A stretch of DNA of 64,000 nt from Lates calcarifer (taxonomy: Eukaryota > Chordata > Actinopteri > Centropomidae): positions 25,078,171 through 25,142,170 of the forward strand of contig NC_066845.1 of assembly GCF_001640805.2 (NCBI RefSeq), in the 5' to 3' direction. The position numbers and the translations under genes are program-made. This document shows, in pieces, positions 12,592 through 24,565 of this stretch (position 1 is the first letter of the stretch; each line of letters begins with the position of its first letter). The notes beneath the pieces are model-generated. The model worked only from the letters and a program-made list of their open reading frames with translations, ran no database searches and had not been told where the DNA came from.

Positions 12592-14051
12592 CTGGGCAGA
12601 AGGGAGATGGAAATTAGTTCTGACACAAAGAGACGATCCTAGAACTATCCTGCTTATGTGTGGTGTCTGATAATAGTGAAAGAATTAGAATCTTTGTTGT
12701 GTACTTTGCACTAAATTTGAATTCAGACGTTATCACAGATCATCCAGAAGTCTGCACATTTGTTCTTGGAGCACCATTATACTCAAATATGCAAGCGATT
12801 ATGTTACAAATTCACCAATTCCAAAACAAATGCATTTCCAAAATAAATTAAAGCTAACGTATATGTGATTTTGAAGTAAAATAAACACTGTAAAAGAACA
12901 AATGATAATGTGATAATGTTGGTGGTTGAACCAGGCAGCCATCACAGCTACAACACAGTTGTACTAAGGATGTGATTTCCACTGACTCACCTTTGCTCTT
13001 GGCAGGTGCTCTGCTGGAGCTGAGCAGCAGCAGGTCGATGAGGTCTTTGCCGTACCAGACCAGCAGCTCCTCGTCCTTCTCAATGCGGCGGAGCGAGCGG
13101 TAGAAGAGCTGGCCGTTCTTCACGTAGGCCTCCAGGTTCTGCTCCTCTTTGTCGCGGGCGGACTGGACCAGCCGCAGCCACATCAGGCCCTCTGAGGTGC
13201 TGTTGGCTGCTGAGGTGTCCACCTGTACAACACACACACACACACATTTAGAGTTATTACTACAGTGCAGCAACTCACATTTAATTTAACAAAGTTTCCA
13301 GGCAAATTTATCACCTCAGAATCTTATTTTTTAGATTCAAGTAAATGAGAATACAGAAAATAAGTACATATAATCTCAACCAAACCCCACAAACCGAATA
13401 TTAACTATTACTAATAATCCTTAGATATTTTTTTAATAAATGCATTTTCAACAGAAATAAAATTATGCCAGTGCATTAACAGATCCTTGTTGTAGAAAAT
13501 AAGATTTTTATAATGTAGCAGTCTGAATGACCCATTAAAAAAAAAACTCCCTACTTAAATCTACAAACATGATATTGTAGTATTGCTGCTAATGCGTGGT
13601 CATTTAAAAAAAGCTTCTTTCTGCAGTGGTGCCTCGTCAAAATAGAATAAATGTGTCTTCATTTGCAGTAACACATTAAATATATGTGGAGTTTCACAGC
13701 AAAAAAAGCATAAAGACAGAATAAAATGGATTTTGAAAGGCCTGTTAAGATGTTAACGGTCTTTGAAAATTAAATATGGGGTCTATTATAAAGAAAATGA
13801 GGGAGAAAAATAAAAAATGCAGACCCACTCACCCTGAAGATGTAAGGTGCTGTGCGCTTGTCGGTGGATTTCAGAGCGATGAAGGCGATGCTGTCATACA
13901 GCGACGTGTGGCTCAACACACAAGGCCCGAAAATGGCGTTCTCTGGGATGTCACACGTCGTGTAGACGCTGGTAAAAATGTCTGTCAGACACTGCTGGAC
14001 CGCTTTGGCGTCCCCATCCCACACCAACTTCTGAGAGCTGGACTCCTCCAT
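11330..14051 (-). CDS. prdm8: prdm8, PR/SET-domain zinc-finger repressor (three coding exons, complete CDS)
   Basis: CDS is join of 14051-13833, 13222-12991 and 12591-11330 on the minus strand: 1713 bases, 570 residues. Splice phases fit exactly (0, then 1). Seen: a PR/SET domain over about residues 12-135, a first zinc finger (C157, C160, H173, C178), a serine/proline-rich middle, and two C-terminal C2H2 fingers (C508, C511, H524, H528 and C549, C552, H565, H569). The protein ends at the last finger, as in PRDM8. Known of the family: PRDM8 is a nuclear repressor that partners BHLHE22 in neuronal and retinal development; histone methyltransferase activity has been reported but is debated. It is shorter than human PRDM8 (about 690 residues), mainly because the human glycine/alanine-rich linkers are missing. 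Teleosts can have prdm8 and prdm8b; which copy this is cannot be decided here. Confidence 0.97.
12991..13222 (-). CDS. prdm8: prdm8 second coding exon (rest of PR/SET domain)
   Basis: 232 bases running from VDTSAANS to RAPAKSK. The acceptor is tgtacag|gtggac, the donor is aaag|gtgagt, and the end is phase 1. It carries the conserved PR-domain blocks GLMWLRLVQSARDKEEQNLE and ELLVWYGKDL. The upstream intron (13223-13832, 610 bases) is AT-rich and shows nothing else. The downstream intron (12592-12990, 399 bases) also looks empty. Confidence 0.96.
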
Positions 14052-14057
14052 TTCACA
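13833..14057 (-). CDS. prdm8: prdm8 first coding exon (start codon, N-terminal part of PR domain)
   Basis: Coding from ATG at 14051-14049 to 13833, 73 codons, phase 0 at the end. The acceptor (tctccgcag, complement) ends at 14058, so six bases of 5' UTR precede the ATG. The donor is AGG|gtgagt, with the intron from 13832. The stretch from WDGDAKAVQQ to TAPYIFR is nearly invariant in PRDM8. I chose this start because an earlier in-frame ATG at 14069 lies beyond the splice acceptor, and MEE matches the usual N-terminus. Confidence 0.95.
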
Positions 14058-16651
14058 CTGCGGAGACACGGGAAAAACAGACCTCAGAGACCCTGTACAG
14101 AAAGGACTAGGAAAATCTACTGTGTCACATTAAAAGCATCTTTTTATCCCATGTTTGTTTTTCGGTTGGTTTTTTTATCGACCGACCATAAACCATAAAT
14201 TTAGAGCTAACCGTGTGTAAACCGGTTGTTCTGTGGTTTTACCTCCGCTGTCCCTGCTGATAGGAAATAAATCTCTTCCTAGACAGATTGGCTAAACCAG
14301 CTGTCATGGGCGTCGTTTGGGAGCCCGTTTTTTTTTTTTTTTTTTGGCCTGGCTTTCTAATTAATTCAAACCCCGTAATAAGTTCATGACGGCATCACCT
14401 TCAGCATATTGATGAAACGGTTTCCCAATGTTGTCAGTTAAATAGCAAATAAAAATGAAGAAGATCATAGTCCACCTGAAATAATAATAATAATTATGAT
14501 TATTATTGTTGTTATTTATTGTAATTATTTATTATGTGTTTATTATTATTTAGCCTATTTGGAAAAAAACGTGAGGAACTTAAACCTTTATTTTTTATTA
14601 TTCTTGATGTGTTGGATTATGACAGATTTTTTCTGTATTAATTATTATGATTAATATTCATATTATATAACATTAATATTATACATCAGCAGGCCTCTAC
14701 GGGGCTCCCTGAGCCTCGTCTGTTGAGCTGTAATTGTCATGATAAGCGACAAAATCCTATAATATTCCTGAAGTGACCTGTAAAGTCTCCGTGATCCTTA
14801 GAGCGATTTCATAAAGACATCATGGTTCTTTACAGGATGTTTTTATCCCTCTATATTCTACAGATGTAACATTAATCTAACGTTAGGAGTTTATAGTTTT
14901 GCTGTGACATGTTTATTTGTGGACGGTGGTCGCTGTAGAACCAGAATAAGAGTGAGTGGGAGCTGGTGGGGTCTGTGCATGTCCAATGGAGAGAGCATGT
15001 CCAATGGGTTTCAAGTGGACTGTCAAAGTCAGTGATTTCATGTCAGCCAACCTTTCTCTCCTTTCTACAAGCGGCAGCGTATGTCGCCTCATTACCATAA
15101 TCCACCACTTTCCCCTCTGAGACTGTAATTAAAGCAGCACGACCAGTTAATTATTTCTTTTCTCCCTTTTCTAACCTCTGAATGTGTGTGTTTAGACGGC
15201 TCTCTCTCTCCTCTCCTCCCTCATTCACACCGCCCTTCAATTCAGCACAAACTGAGCGCGGAAACCTGCACCTGATACTCACACATTCAGCCCTAAATTA
15301 CACTCACAGAGCAGCCCGCAAAAACCTGTTTTTAAATGAGAGAATGAAATAATAATAATAATAATAATAATGATGATGATGGCGCTGAACGCGGTCACAC
15401 TGCTCTGACCGAGAAAAAGATGGATTTCCTTTAAAAAAAAAAAAAAAAAAGTAAGACAGTTGAAATGCTCAGATTTCAGGGTGTCCTACATTATTGTTGC
15501 ACAAAATATTTTTAACACTCAACATTACAGAATCCGTAATAATTCTTTGCTGTTGCTCTTTGGGCCTACAGCACTGAGAGAGTTCATGTCTCTATTCAGT
15601 CATTTTCATTTGAATTCTCCTGTTAATCACCAGGAACAACTCAAACAATCTCTACTGAACACAGCGTGCGCAAAATACAGTCAACTGTTCACCAGGAGAG
15701 AGAAATCAAATTAAAGAAATTCACTGTTGGACCAAAAGTTAGATTTCTTCTGCGCAAGCTGCGCATCTCTTTACGCATCTCAGTGATCCACCTCAGATAT
15801 AAAGAGGCTGATATTAACAGCTTCTCTGTAATGATGATGAGCTATCATCTGTCCATCCATAATATCGGCTGTTGTTCTGTGAATACACGCGCTGAAACAG
15901 CGAGGCTCTCCTCTGTTAAAGCTCCTTTTCCCCTCTTTGACTTGTTTAATTCAACGAGAAAAATCTGATTAAATAATCTAGAATAGTTCTGAATATAAAT
16001 CGTGTTTTAATCCCGCTGATTTGGAGCATTCATACCTTCCTAAGAGGCTCAACAGCAGCGCAGAGGTTCTGTGGAGAACATTTTGCGCACGGTGCAGAGG
16101 GGAGCTTTTCCAAAGCGGCTCTTAGCGCTGCGCTGCGAGCCTAAACAATTAGTTTCCGGTGCCATACAGAAGCCCTTTATGTTCAGAGGAACACAAACAG
16201 TCACTTCATACGGAGGAAAGCCACACAAAATATCCGATGCATGATATGAGTCACGGTCAGGCTCAGATAAGAAGAAAAAGAGATAAAGAGCGGAATGTTT
16301 GCACATCCATAAACTGCAGGGAAGCAGCCACCCTCCCATCCAAACCCACTGCGGGTGGGGTGGGGGTGAGCAGAGATTGGGGTGGGGTGGGGGGGTGTTT
16401 AACCCATCTGCTAAAGCCGTGCCAGGCTGAAAACTGTCCTAAATCAGCGCGGAGACTGAATTGCGGGTTTTGTCCGCGGCGCTCAAACATCTGCGTTTGG
16501 GTTTTTTTTCTTTCTTTCTTTCTGCGCCGCTTTCAGCGCCTGCAGGATGTGTGGCTGCATGTGCCGCGCAAAAACAAACCCAGAAACCGTCCCCATCTCC
16601 TCCTCTAAAACTATCCAAACCGCTCATCAGCTCTGCATTTCACAAACCTAC
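14058..16651 (-). other. prdm8 5' intron (inferred)
   Basis: Runs from the acceptor before the coding start to the candidate donor at 16651. It holds a T-run (about 14330-14346), AT-rich trinucleotide tracts (14480-14550), an (AAT)n/(GAT)n run (about 15349-15380) and an A-run (about 15433-15450). The part from 16.0 kb on is GC-richer. Confidence 0.45.
15349..15380. repeat. (AAT)n-(GAT)n microsatellite
   Basis: About eight aat units followed by four gat units. Confidence 0.9.
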
Positions 16652-16949
16652 CTTTCCGTCGATGAGGAGGAACAATAATCCACAAACGAATTGTGAGCGA
16701 TGCTGCGAATCAAAGCCCGTTTGCACCCCCGGAGAGAAAAAAAGCCCCGAAAACAAGCAGGGGGATGTGGTGACGGTGATGGAGGTGATGGAGATGGTGA
16801 TGCGCTCCCGGTCTGGTCCGTAGTGTCAGTACATTTCCCCCCCCTCCCTGGTGTGGTGAAAGTGACAGTGCTGCTGCTGCAGATACTCGCCGACACGGGC
16901 AGTGACCGAGCGGGGTAGAGAGAGCTGGACGGATAAAGGGAGACACAGC

Positions 16950-16980
<31 letters not shown>

Positions 16981-16990
16981 ACAGGGAGAG
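16652..16990 (-). promoter_or_regulatory. prdm8: candidate prdm8 non-coding first exon and promoter region
   Basis: The first coding exon has an acceptor six bases before the ATG, so a 5' non-coding exon must exist upstream. The best candidate donor is acggaaag|gtaggt with last exon base 16652, at the edge of a GC/CpG-richer segment (about 16.0-17.1 kb) containing a (GA)n tract at about 16949-16970. Intron length would be about 2.6 kb (14058-16651). A weaker donor, aggaag|gtatga, lies near 16037. The transcription start cannot be fixed from sequence alone; the right-hand edge given is arbitrary. Confidence 0.4.
16949..16971. repeat. (GA)n microsatellite
   Basis: About 11 GA units inside a longer purine-rich run ending near 16995. 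It sits at the presumed prdm8 promoter. Confidence 0.95.
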
Positions 16991-17099
16991 AGAGGCGTGC
17001 AGATGGGGCCCGATGCTCTGGCTGACTGGCACACCGACACACACTTTTTGTTTGCGGCACATAATCTACCCAATGAGGCGTGTCACTCTCCGTCTCCTC

Positions 17100-18337
17100 C
17101 CTTTAACTCTTCACTGGCCGACTGTCATTTGATGCGATTTATGGACGTGCAGAGGGATAAAGACCCCCCCCACCCCCCTCACCCTCTCCCATTATTATTC
17201 TAATTCTAATCACAATAGTTGGTGGTTGTATTAGAATAAAGTGGCATTTAAGGAGTTGGATGTTGGGGGGAAAGCAGGGAATTAAAAGTGCAACTTCAGC
17301 TGAAACAAAATGAGAACCAGAGCACTCCTCCTCTTCATCCTCTTATCATCATCATCAATGTTATTTTTATTATTAGGATTATTATTATTTTCTTATTTAA
17401 AAGTGAACCACTTTACGCACAGTGACGCTCAGGGTGTATTTAAATATATGCTAATTAAACGGACTTCCGTTGTGGTTTTAACCCACATCTCAGATACTTC
17501 TTGGACTCTGACACCCAGAGCAGCAGCAGCACCGGGGGGGCACCCTGAGCTCCACACCGTGCCAGCCTGCTCTACACGCGGCCAGAGTGGCTGAGCATCC
17601 CCGGCAGTCTCACAGCGGATCTCTGCCTCTGCTGCTGCTGCTGCTCTCTGTACTGTGTTCAGGCTCATTTAGGGGGCGCCAGTGTATAATTTGCATCGAA
17701 TGAATGGAGGGTATTTTGATGGAAAGGAAAGCTACAGGTCAGGTGCAGCACAGCACTGATGGTGAGAGGTTTTTCTCTCAAATTACTACAGTTAAAAGAC
17801 TAATTCTGAATTCTGTGCTGTATGCTTAAATAAATATATCTTACAACTCTCATTTTCAAATTTCATATCTGATTTGTTTCTTATGTCTGAAGACGAGTTT
17901 AAAGGAAATGTTTGCAGTTTATTCACAGAAATGAAAATTAAAATACAAACTCGTAGCTCCCTGATGGATGACTTTTAAAATGTGTGTGTGTGTGTTTTAT
18001 ACATACATTTAAAAAATAAATAAACACAACCATAAGCAAATAATTACCACAATAAAAAATAAAAATCAATGATACTGTACTGTTCTCAATGTGTAAAATT
18101 CTGTTGCCAGAACACTGAATAAATAATGCCAAGAAATATTTATTAATTATTATGTTCAACTAAACCTCACAGTTTAACATGATGGTTCATCTGAATGAAC
18201 TTATTCTGCGTGCGGTGAATTATGTACAACTGAAAAACAAACTAACAATCTGTGATACAAATTTTATTTCACCACAGCTTCTGCCAGAAGGATGTTCGTT
18301 TTACTGGAGCTAATTGCTGCCCTATACATGTACAGGA
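17100..18337. other. intergenic, upstream of prdm8
   Basis: Falls from GC-rich to AT-rich. It contains a C-rich run (17164-17178), CAG/CTG-rich stretches (17516-17530, 17628-17646) and a partial CTCF-like motif at 17664-17682. No coding exon seen. Confidence 0.6.
17664..17682 (+). promoter_or_regulatory. partial CTCF-like motif
   Basis: ctcatttagggggcgccag carries the AGGGGGCGC core but lacks the usual CCAC upstream. Weak on its own. Confidence 0.2.
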
Positions 18338-18350
18338 AGGTCAAAGGTCA
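18338..18350 (+). promoter_or_regulatory. DR1 nuclear-receptor element, perfect consensus
   Basis: AGGTCAAAGGTCA, directly followed by a looser third half-site (tggtca). It lies about 1.5 kb upstream of the presumed prdm8 first exon, on the opposite strand to the site at 9114-9126. Confidence 0.5.
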
Positions 18351-21300
18351 TGGTCAGCCACAGAGCAGGAGCCATAGGCAGGGATACAGGGACCTTGTGA
18401 TGGGCCCCTCAGAGAGAGAAGGCATGAAAGAAATGTTCAAATGTTCTTTTTCTCACTGTGTTACAGCGATCAGTTTATCATCCTCACAACTTCCTGTTTT
18501 CAGAGGTGAAGCCGGTAAATTTGAGTTGAGGCATAGATCAGCTGAAGCCTGCTGACATGGCCTGTGGATGCTCAGAAGAACATTTTTTGGAGCAGGAATA
18601 AATTCACTCAAATTCCCTCAACAATACAAACACGTGAAGGGTAAAATGCGGTTGCCAAAGCTTCCTGAGAAGTGCTGGTTTGTTGCCTCTCACTGTGTTT
18701 GGTAAAAATCACACACTCTTACTTGTTCTGGGTTTTGGAATATTCTCCCTTACTTAGGAAAATAAATATTTGTTTGCACAATTAATGTAAAATCGGGGAA
18801 GAGTTATGATGCTGTACATCATTACAAAATAAAAGCAGCACTAGTTCCTGAAAAAAATGGATAAAATGAAGAAAGTTTTAGAAAATTAAAATTTTTGTTT
18901 TTCTTAATTTCATATTGAGACAATTCCAGGAAACTAATTTAACCAGAAAAAAGTGTGAAATACAAAAATGTGCACAATAGAAATGCAAGCAAAATTAGCT
19001 AAATTTGTTATTCAAGTAATTAACTAGTATTATTAAAAATGTTATTGCAGTAAATTCAGATTTTAGTTATCCTTTTTTACCACGCCCTCATTGTGCGACC
19101 ACTCTGTTTTTATAAAGAAATAAAATTAGTATTTAATCAGTGATTCTCTGCTCTTTTTAGATTTTATATTAATGTTTCCATAAAAATTGAAATCCTGAGA
19201 AAGAAGAGGAGAAAATAAAAGCGGTGCAGTTTGAACAAACAAGTCTGAATATTTCTGATGCAAGAAATGAGAGGAGAGATGTGTGTGTGTTCACAGAGAG
19301 TGTGTGGTGTTGCTGGGAGGGTTTGTGTTTATGTCTGTGTGTTTACAGACAGAGAGTGTGTCTGTGTATCATCTGGATAATTTGACAGCTGTATTGTTTC
19401 CTGAACACCACTCCCCTCAGTCCACACTCACATTCAGGCAGATTCCAGGGAACAAGCGTGTTGTCGTTAATCTCATATTTCATCAGTGAGGAACTGGACT
19501 GGAGCTTTTCAGAATGATGCATGAATGAATTCGATTTTTCGATATGAAACTAAAGAAGCTGAAATGCTGATACAGTCGGAGGAGGAGTTTAAAAAGAGAC
19601 ACCACATGGAACAAGGCTCAGATATTCAAACCTAAATCCTGCAGTTACAAAATAACTGATAGTAACCTCAAATCAAAGTGTTTATGTCCTGATCACGCAG
19701 CATTAACCAGGTGCTAATGTTAGCATGCTAACATTTGATTGATAATGTAATGAATTTAATATTTCAGCAGGCTAACATTTAGTAAAATATGTAACCACGT
19801 TAACGTTGAAACGTAAATTAAATTAATGTGACATACTGAAATTTAGCATGCTAGCAATAGCATCACCATTTGAGTAGCATTTGAATGTTAGCATGCTGAC
19901 GTACACGCTAGTAATTACACTGAAATAAGTCTTGAATCGAGCTGTAAGGTCCTCCGCTGTTTCCCTGGTTAGAAAAACGTTCTACACACAACTAAGAACG
20001 TGAACATCATGAATGCTAAGAGAATGACTGAGATTAATGTTAGACAGTACTGTACTTCATGGTTTCTAATGTTTTGTGGCACTGCAGGAAGTAGTGATTC
20101 CTTTCTATAGCAGGGCAAAGTGACTGAATGGGGGTGTAGCATGTTCAACTTTTATGCGTCTTGTCGTAAAACGTTTTATTAACCAAGCATTAACTAATAT
20201 ACAGTGGTAAATCAGCAAAAACCAGGAATTCTCTGTAACATAAACTGTACCTGTAGTTGCCATTCGCACATTTAAAAATCACTGAAATTGCACATAAAAA
20301 TAGTTGGTTTAATAAAGCCTCTAATATTGACTTTCTTGTCTGGCAGTAGAGATGGATACCTACAACTATGAGGCCTTCCTCCACGTCTCTGATTCGCTCA
20401 GACTTCTTCAGTGATTCAGGTAGGTCTGTTCTTATTGAAGGCTGCTGTAAAAATAACCAGGTCAATCAGAGCTTTGTAAGAGGGATTAAGAATATGGACA
20501 TTATCTTCCTGTGTCAGAGACAAAAAAAAGTAAATAACGACAGAACAACGGGCACAAAAATGGAAACAACTGTAGACGAGATCCACAAAGCTGCACTGAG
20601 TGTTGTACGTCCAATCAGAGAAATAACAACTCTTCAGCTGTCGTGTTTTATCAAGTAACACGACAGAAAACACCTTAATTCATCTTAGCAGCAGGAAGCA
20701 GCAGAAACAGTGGAAAGGTCCAACCAGGACAATTAGCAGCAAACTTTAAGGAATCAGCAGTGACATTATGAACAGTTGTTTTTCACTTTTAGCTTTTACT
20801 GCAGCAACTGTCTAACAAGCTGCTTTCAGGTCTGATTACCTGTTGAATAAATAGTGCATGAGGAAAGCAGGTTGATGCCCACACCATGATTAATTCACCG
20901 CCGTCATGTAACATCTTGTGGGAACAATCTTGTGCTTATAAATGCCCCACCATCAATTATACAGAGACTTTCTGACAGGATCATATTTTTATCATGGATC
21001 AACAGGCGGTCTTGAATATTTCCTCACAGAGACCTGAGCAACTTCTGAACTAAACTTTATCTTTAATCTCCTTGTAATGCTAAATTCTCTAGTCATGATA
21101 AGTTAATTCCTTTCATTCAGCGCATCCCGGGAATGACACAACACAAGCTTTTTGCAAATGGATTTCAGCAGACAGACTCTGGCAGCGCCGCATCCCGGAC
21201 GTATTGTCTTCCTGTCACCACTTCTCATCAAATATTAGCCATGTTTTGTGCTTCAGAGGAAAAAAAAAGCAGCTCGGGAGACTAATGCATTGATCTTCGA

Positions 21301-24300
21301 TGGGTAAACACATCACACGAAAAACACAGTTATTCACCGAGACGTCAAAGTCCTCAGCTGTGGACGTGTTGACAGTTATTGTTTCCAACAAAGCTGTTTA
21401 ATAAATCTCCCTCCACTTTGATACGTGGAGATGAATATGTTTTTTTTATGGTCCAACACACACACACACACACAAATATATATACACACATAAGATAAAG
21501 GAAAGATTTTGTTCCCTCACAAGAGAACTTCACATCTAAGCTTTACTGTAATTATATAACCCACTACTCTGCACCTGTCCTCCCACCTGTTCTGACCTAC
21601 TATTACTGAGGTGCCTTTTAGCAAAGCATTCAGCCCCAGTCAGTTCAGTAAAAGTCTGTGGTTGTACCAGGCTGCATCGAAATGTAAAGCAAATAAAAAC
21701 AAATTAAAATAACATTCAGATATTGTTGATATTTACATGATATATATTATATATGTATAATGATATTTTCCTACAGGAAAATACAAGTCTGTCGACTTCA
21801 GCTACATTTTTTGTTGTTGTATTTAATCTTTTTTAAAAGTAGTCTTTAATATTTCAGTTTAAAAACGTCAGGCTGGTGTTAGCACAGGAATTGAAGCTGA
21901 TCTTTCTCACATATTTTGCCTCACTGCTGTGATGTTGTGGAATTAAAAACCATCAGGGTGTAACTGTAATCCCAGCTGTTTGAAATCATTTCTTATTGAC
22001 CACAATATTTTTATTTTCCGCCATTTTATTTTTGAGCGTCCAAGTTCTGATTGTGAAATTCACAAATTCTCTCAAAGGAGAAACAAATGTTGAGTCCATA
22101 ATGTGTGCACTGATTTGCTTTTGATGATTTGATTAAATAACCAGGTGTGAGACTTGTTTATGTACAGTACAGCTCAGCATCACTGAGCATCGTCTTGAAT
22201 ACTTGCTGTAACAATGGTCCGTTTGCAGCATGGCCATAATCCCAGGCCCAGTTTTTTGTTCATGTAAAGTGCCTTGAATAAATGAGGCAGTAGGAAGCTC
22301 CTTGTTTATTCTGGCTGAAATAATCAGGTTGTAAAATGAGAATAAGGTGACACTCTGAAATGTCATTGAAAATATATATATATTTTTTTAGGCAATGTGA
22401 CGTTGTTGGGTTTTCTTTTTGTACTAATGTAAGTTTTAGCTTCTAATATTTCTGCTCTTTTAATCTTTATGTTGCATGTTTTACACATCTTGTTGGAAAT
22501 AAGTAGAAACAAGTCAGTGTCTCCTGTTTATCCCTGAATACAGGAAAACAAAGCCGTTTCCATTATGTGACAGTGACGGCACAAAGCTATAAGAAATGTT
22601 CTTTCTTTTTATCTGTGCATTTTGTCCTCCTTTCACCTCTTGAGTTCAAACGAAAACAGTCTGAAAAATCAAACTCAGTGTGTTTGAACTGTCCACAGCT
22701 CACAGCACGACGAGGAGTCACTGCAGCTATAAACCAAAAATGCTGGAAACCTGCTGGAAGAAACTGTTAAGTGTTTATAATGTGATGACTGAGCGAACAA
22801 GTGATTTTTGGACTCAGCCCCTGTATCTCCTGATTATCTATTAGTGACATCATCATTGTTTGGCTGAGTCAACAGGAAGTCCCTGGCTCCGAGCTGAGTT
22901 GTTGTAAACACAGTCCAGATGCGAGGAAGAAGATCCAAAACCCTGACGTGACGTGGTGGTGGACGATCAGCAGTGTGGACCTTCCAGTCTCTTTCCAATG
23001 GAGGGCAGAAGAGGAGAGGGAAGAGACAGGCAGCCACTCTGAGGCAAGAGCAGAGAGGAAGTGTGGGATGTTTGTGTGTGTGTGAGTGTGTGTGTGTGAA
23101 AGAAAGAGAGACAGAGACACACATGAGGAAACAATTCCTGTGATAGTAGAAGAAGAATGTGAAAGCTGTTCATGTGAGACAGGGGAGGAAGAACAGGCAG
23201 TGGTAAAAGACCTCTCTGCGTCCAAGGGGTTTTGGCTCATTTCATCACACGTTTAGATAAATAAATGTCAGTCACTGCTGCTCACGCTCAATGATACAAC
23301 ACAACAGTGACTCAACCTTCAGCCAGTTCAGGATAGCTCTCGAAGTCGCTGCTTAAGTCCTCCTCTGTCACACAGGAAGTGACGTGGTTTGGGTTTTTTG
23401 GCTCGTGTGGAACTGATGATGATTAAACAACACAAAAACACACAGACAAAATAAAACCAAGACTCTGACAGAGGAGCTGATATTCTGTATTTTTATTTTA
23501 GATCAATGAATTCCATAAAAAGACAAACCAACACTGAACTGACCATGCTAACAGCTATATAGAGTTCCACTGTTGCCCAAAAACTTAAAAATCACATCAG
23601 TTATCCACACTGTTGAACCTGATGACATGTCCCGTCACTACAATAAACACAGGCCCACACACTCTGCCCAGGTGCCCAGAAATACTCTCTAAAGAACCAA
23701 CTGTCTGTTAATCCGCTGCTGAAAATAGTCCCTACAAAAGCACTGTTTAGTCCTGTTTAAGTAGCATTAGTCCCCAGCTGCTTTAGTAAATTACAGAACC
23801 GTTTTTAAAAATGAAATTGTTCATTTGTTACTTGTTTTTAAACATTAACATCTTCAGTAGGAACCAATGGGCTCAGGGCTGAGTGCATCAGACTGTGTAG
23901 AGAAATCAGAGAGCACAAAGAGATCGACTCACACTGTTGTTTTGGGCTTTTCAATAGACAATAGAAACAGATAGAAGAGCCAGGCCTATCCTTTAATGAA
24001 CACTGTCTGTTGGCTCAACCAAACAAAGTAAATCACTTCAAGAAAAAAATATTTTATTACTTTCTTTCCAGCCACTAAATGTCACAAGAGTCAGGTTTGT
24101 TGTTACAGTAAACCAATTTAGTTCTGATGTAAAGCATTTAAAATCTAATTTGTGCCATAGTAGTGCAGGATACAAACAAGATTAATGCATGAAGATGAAC
24201 GTCCGCACTGGCAGTAATCCCCACATTTAGCTTTGAATTAACCAAACACTTTAATCCCCATACAGCACGTTAAATTAACTTGTCGTTCCTGTCCTCATAG

Positions 24301-24468
24301 ACATCAAATGGACCTGGAAAAAAATGAAGGAAAAAGAGAAAAAACACAGAGGGGGACTGAAAAGGAAAAAAAAAAAACTGGGAAGGAATGAATTAATAAT
24401 GAGCCACTTTTATACCGGATCCAGCGATTATACAAATGGGGGAAACGGCCAAAAAATATTCTGTATGG
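18351..24468. other. intergenic stretch
   Basis: Mostly AT-rich non-coding DNA. It includes a repeat with palindromic gttagcatgctaac units at 19.7-19.92 kb, an (AC)n run at about 21457-21474 and a GT/GA-rich run at about 23070-23110. The segment 21.1-21.35 kb is of even composition and might be a conserved element. No coding exon seen. Confidence 0.65.
19711..19925. repeat. dispersed repeat fragment with gttagcatgctaac palindromes
   Basis: Contains the perfect 18-base palindrome atgttagcatgctaacat at 19717-19734 and variants at about 19848-19860 and 19885-19900. The same vocabulary occurs at 39.53-39.83 kb and 42.2-42.29 kb. It resembles a high-copy teleost repeat I recognise but cannot name. 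Confidence 0.6.
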
Positions 24469-24493
24469 CATATGGCACTTCAGCTGCCATATG
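24469..24493. promoter_or_regulatory. inverted repeat of CATATG E-boxes around a CAGCTG E-box
   Basis: catatggca (24469-24477) and tgccatatg (24485-24493) are perfect 9-base inverted arms with a 7-base spacer, and CAGCTG spans 24481-24486. CATATG is the preferred E-box of BHLHE22, the DNA-binding partner of PRDM8. Regulatory use is inferred. Confidence 0.45.
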
Positions 24494-24565
24494 TGCCAGT
24501 TTTCACAAAAATTGGCAATGACGTTCATGATGGTCAGTAGTAACTGCCAAAAACACAGCAAGGCC

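Noticed and set aside
11588..12670. Plus- and minus-strand open frames overlapping the prdm8 last exon (11588-11806, 12347-12670, 11794-12189 and others)
   Set aside because: They are shadows of the GC-rich prdm8 coding exon in other frames and have no family similarity.
13776..14198. 140-codon plus-strand frame over prdm8 coding exon 1
   Set aside because: Antisense shadow of the conserved PR-domain exon.
16159..17203. Cluster of 60-150 codon frames upstream of prdm8
   Set aside because: GC-rich, low-complexity composition on both strands; no splice-consistent or recognisable protein.
22834..23240. Minus-strand frames of 96-123 codons
   Set aside because: Partly encoded by a GT/GA-rich tract; no recognisable similarity.
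24481..24486. Hairpin at 24469-24493 as a microRNA precursor
   Set aside because: The arms are only nine bases, far too short for a precursor stem.
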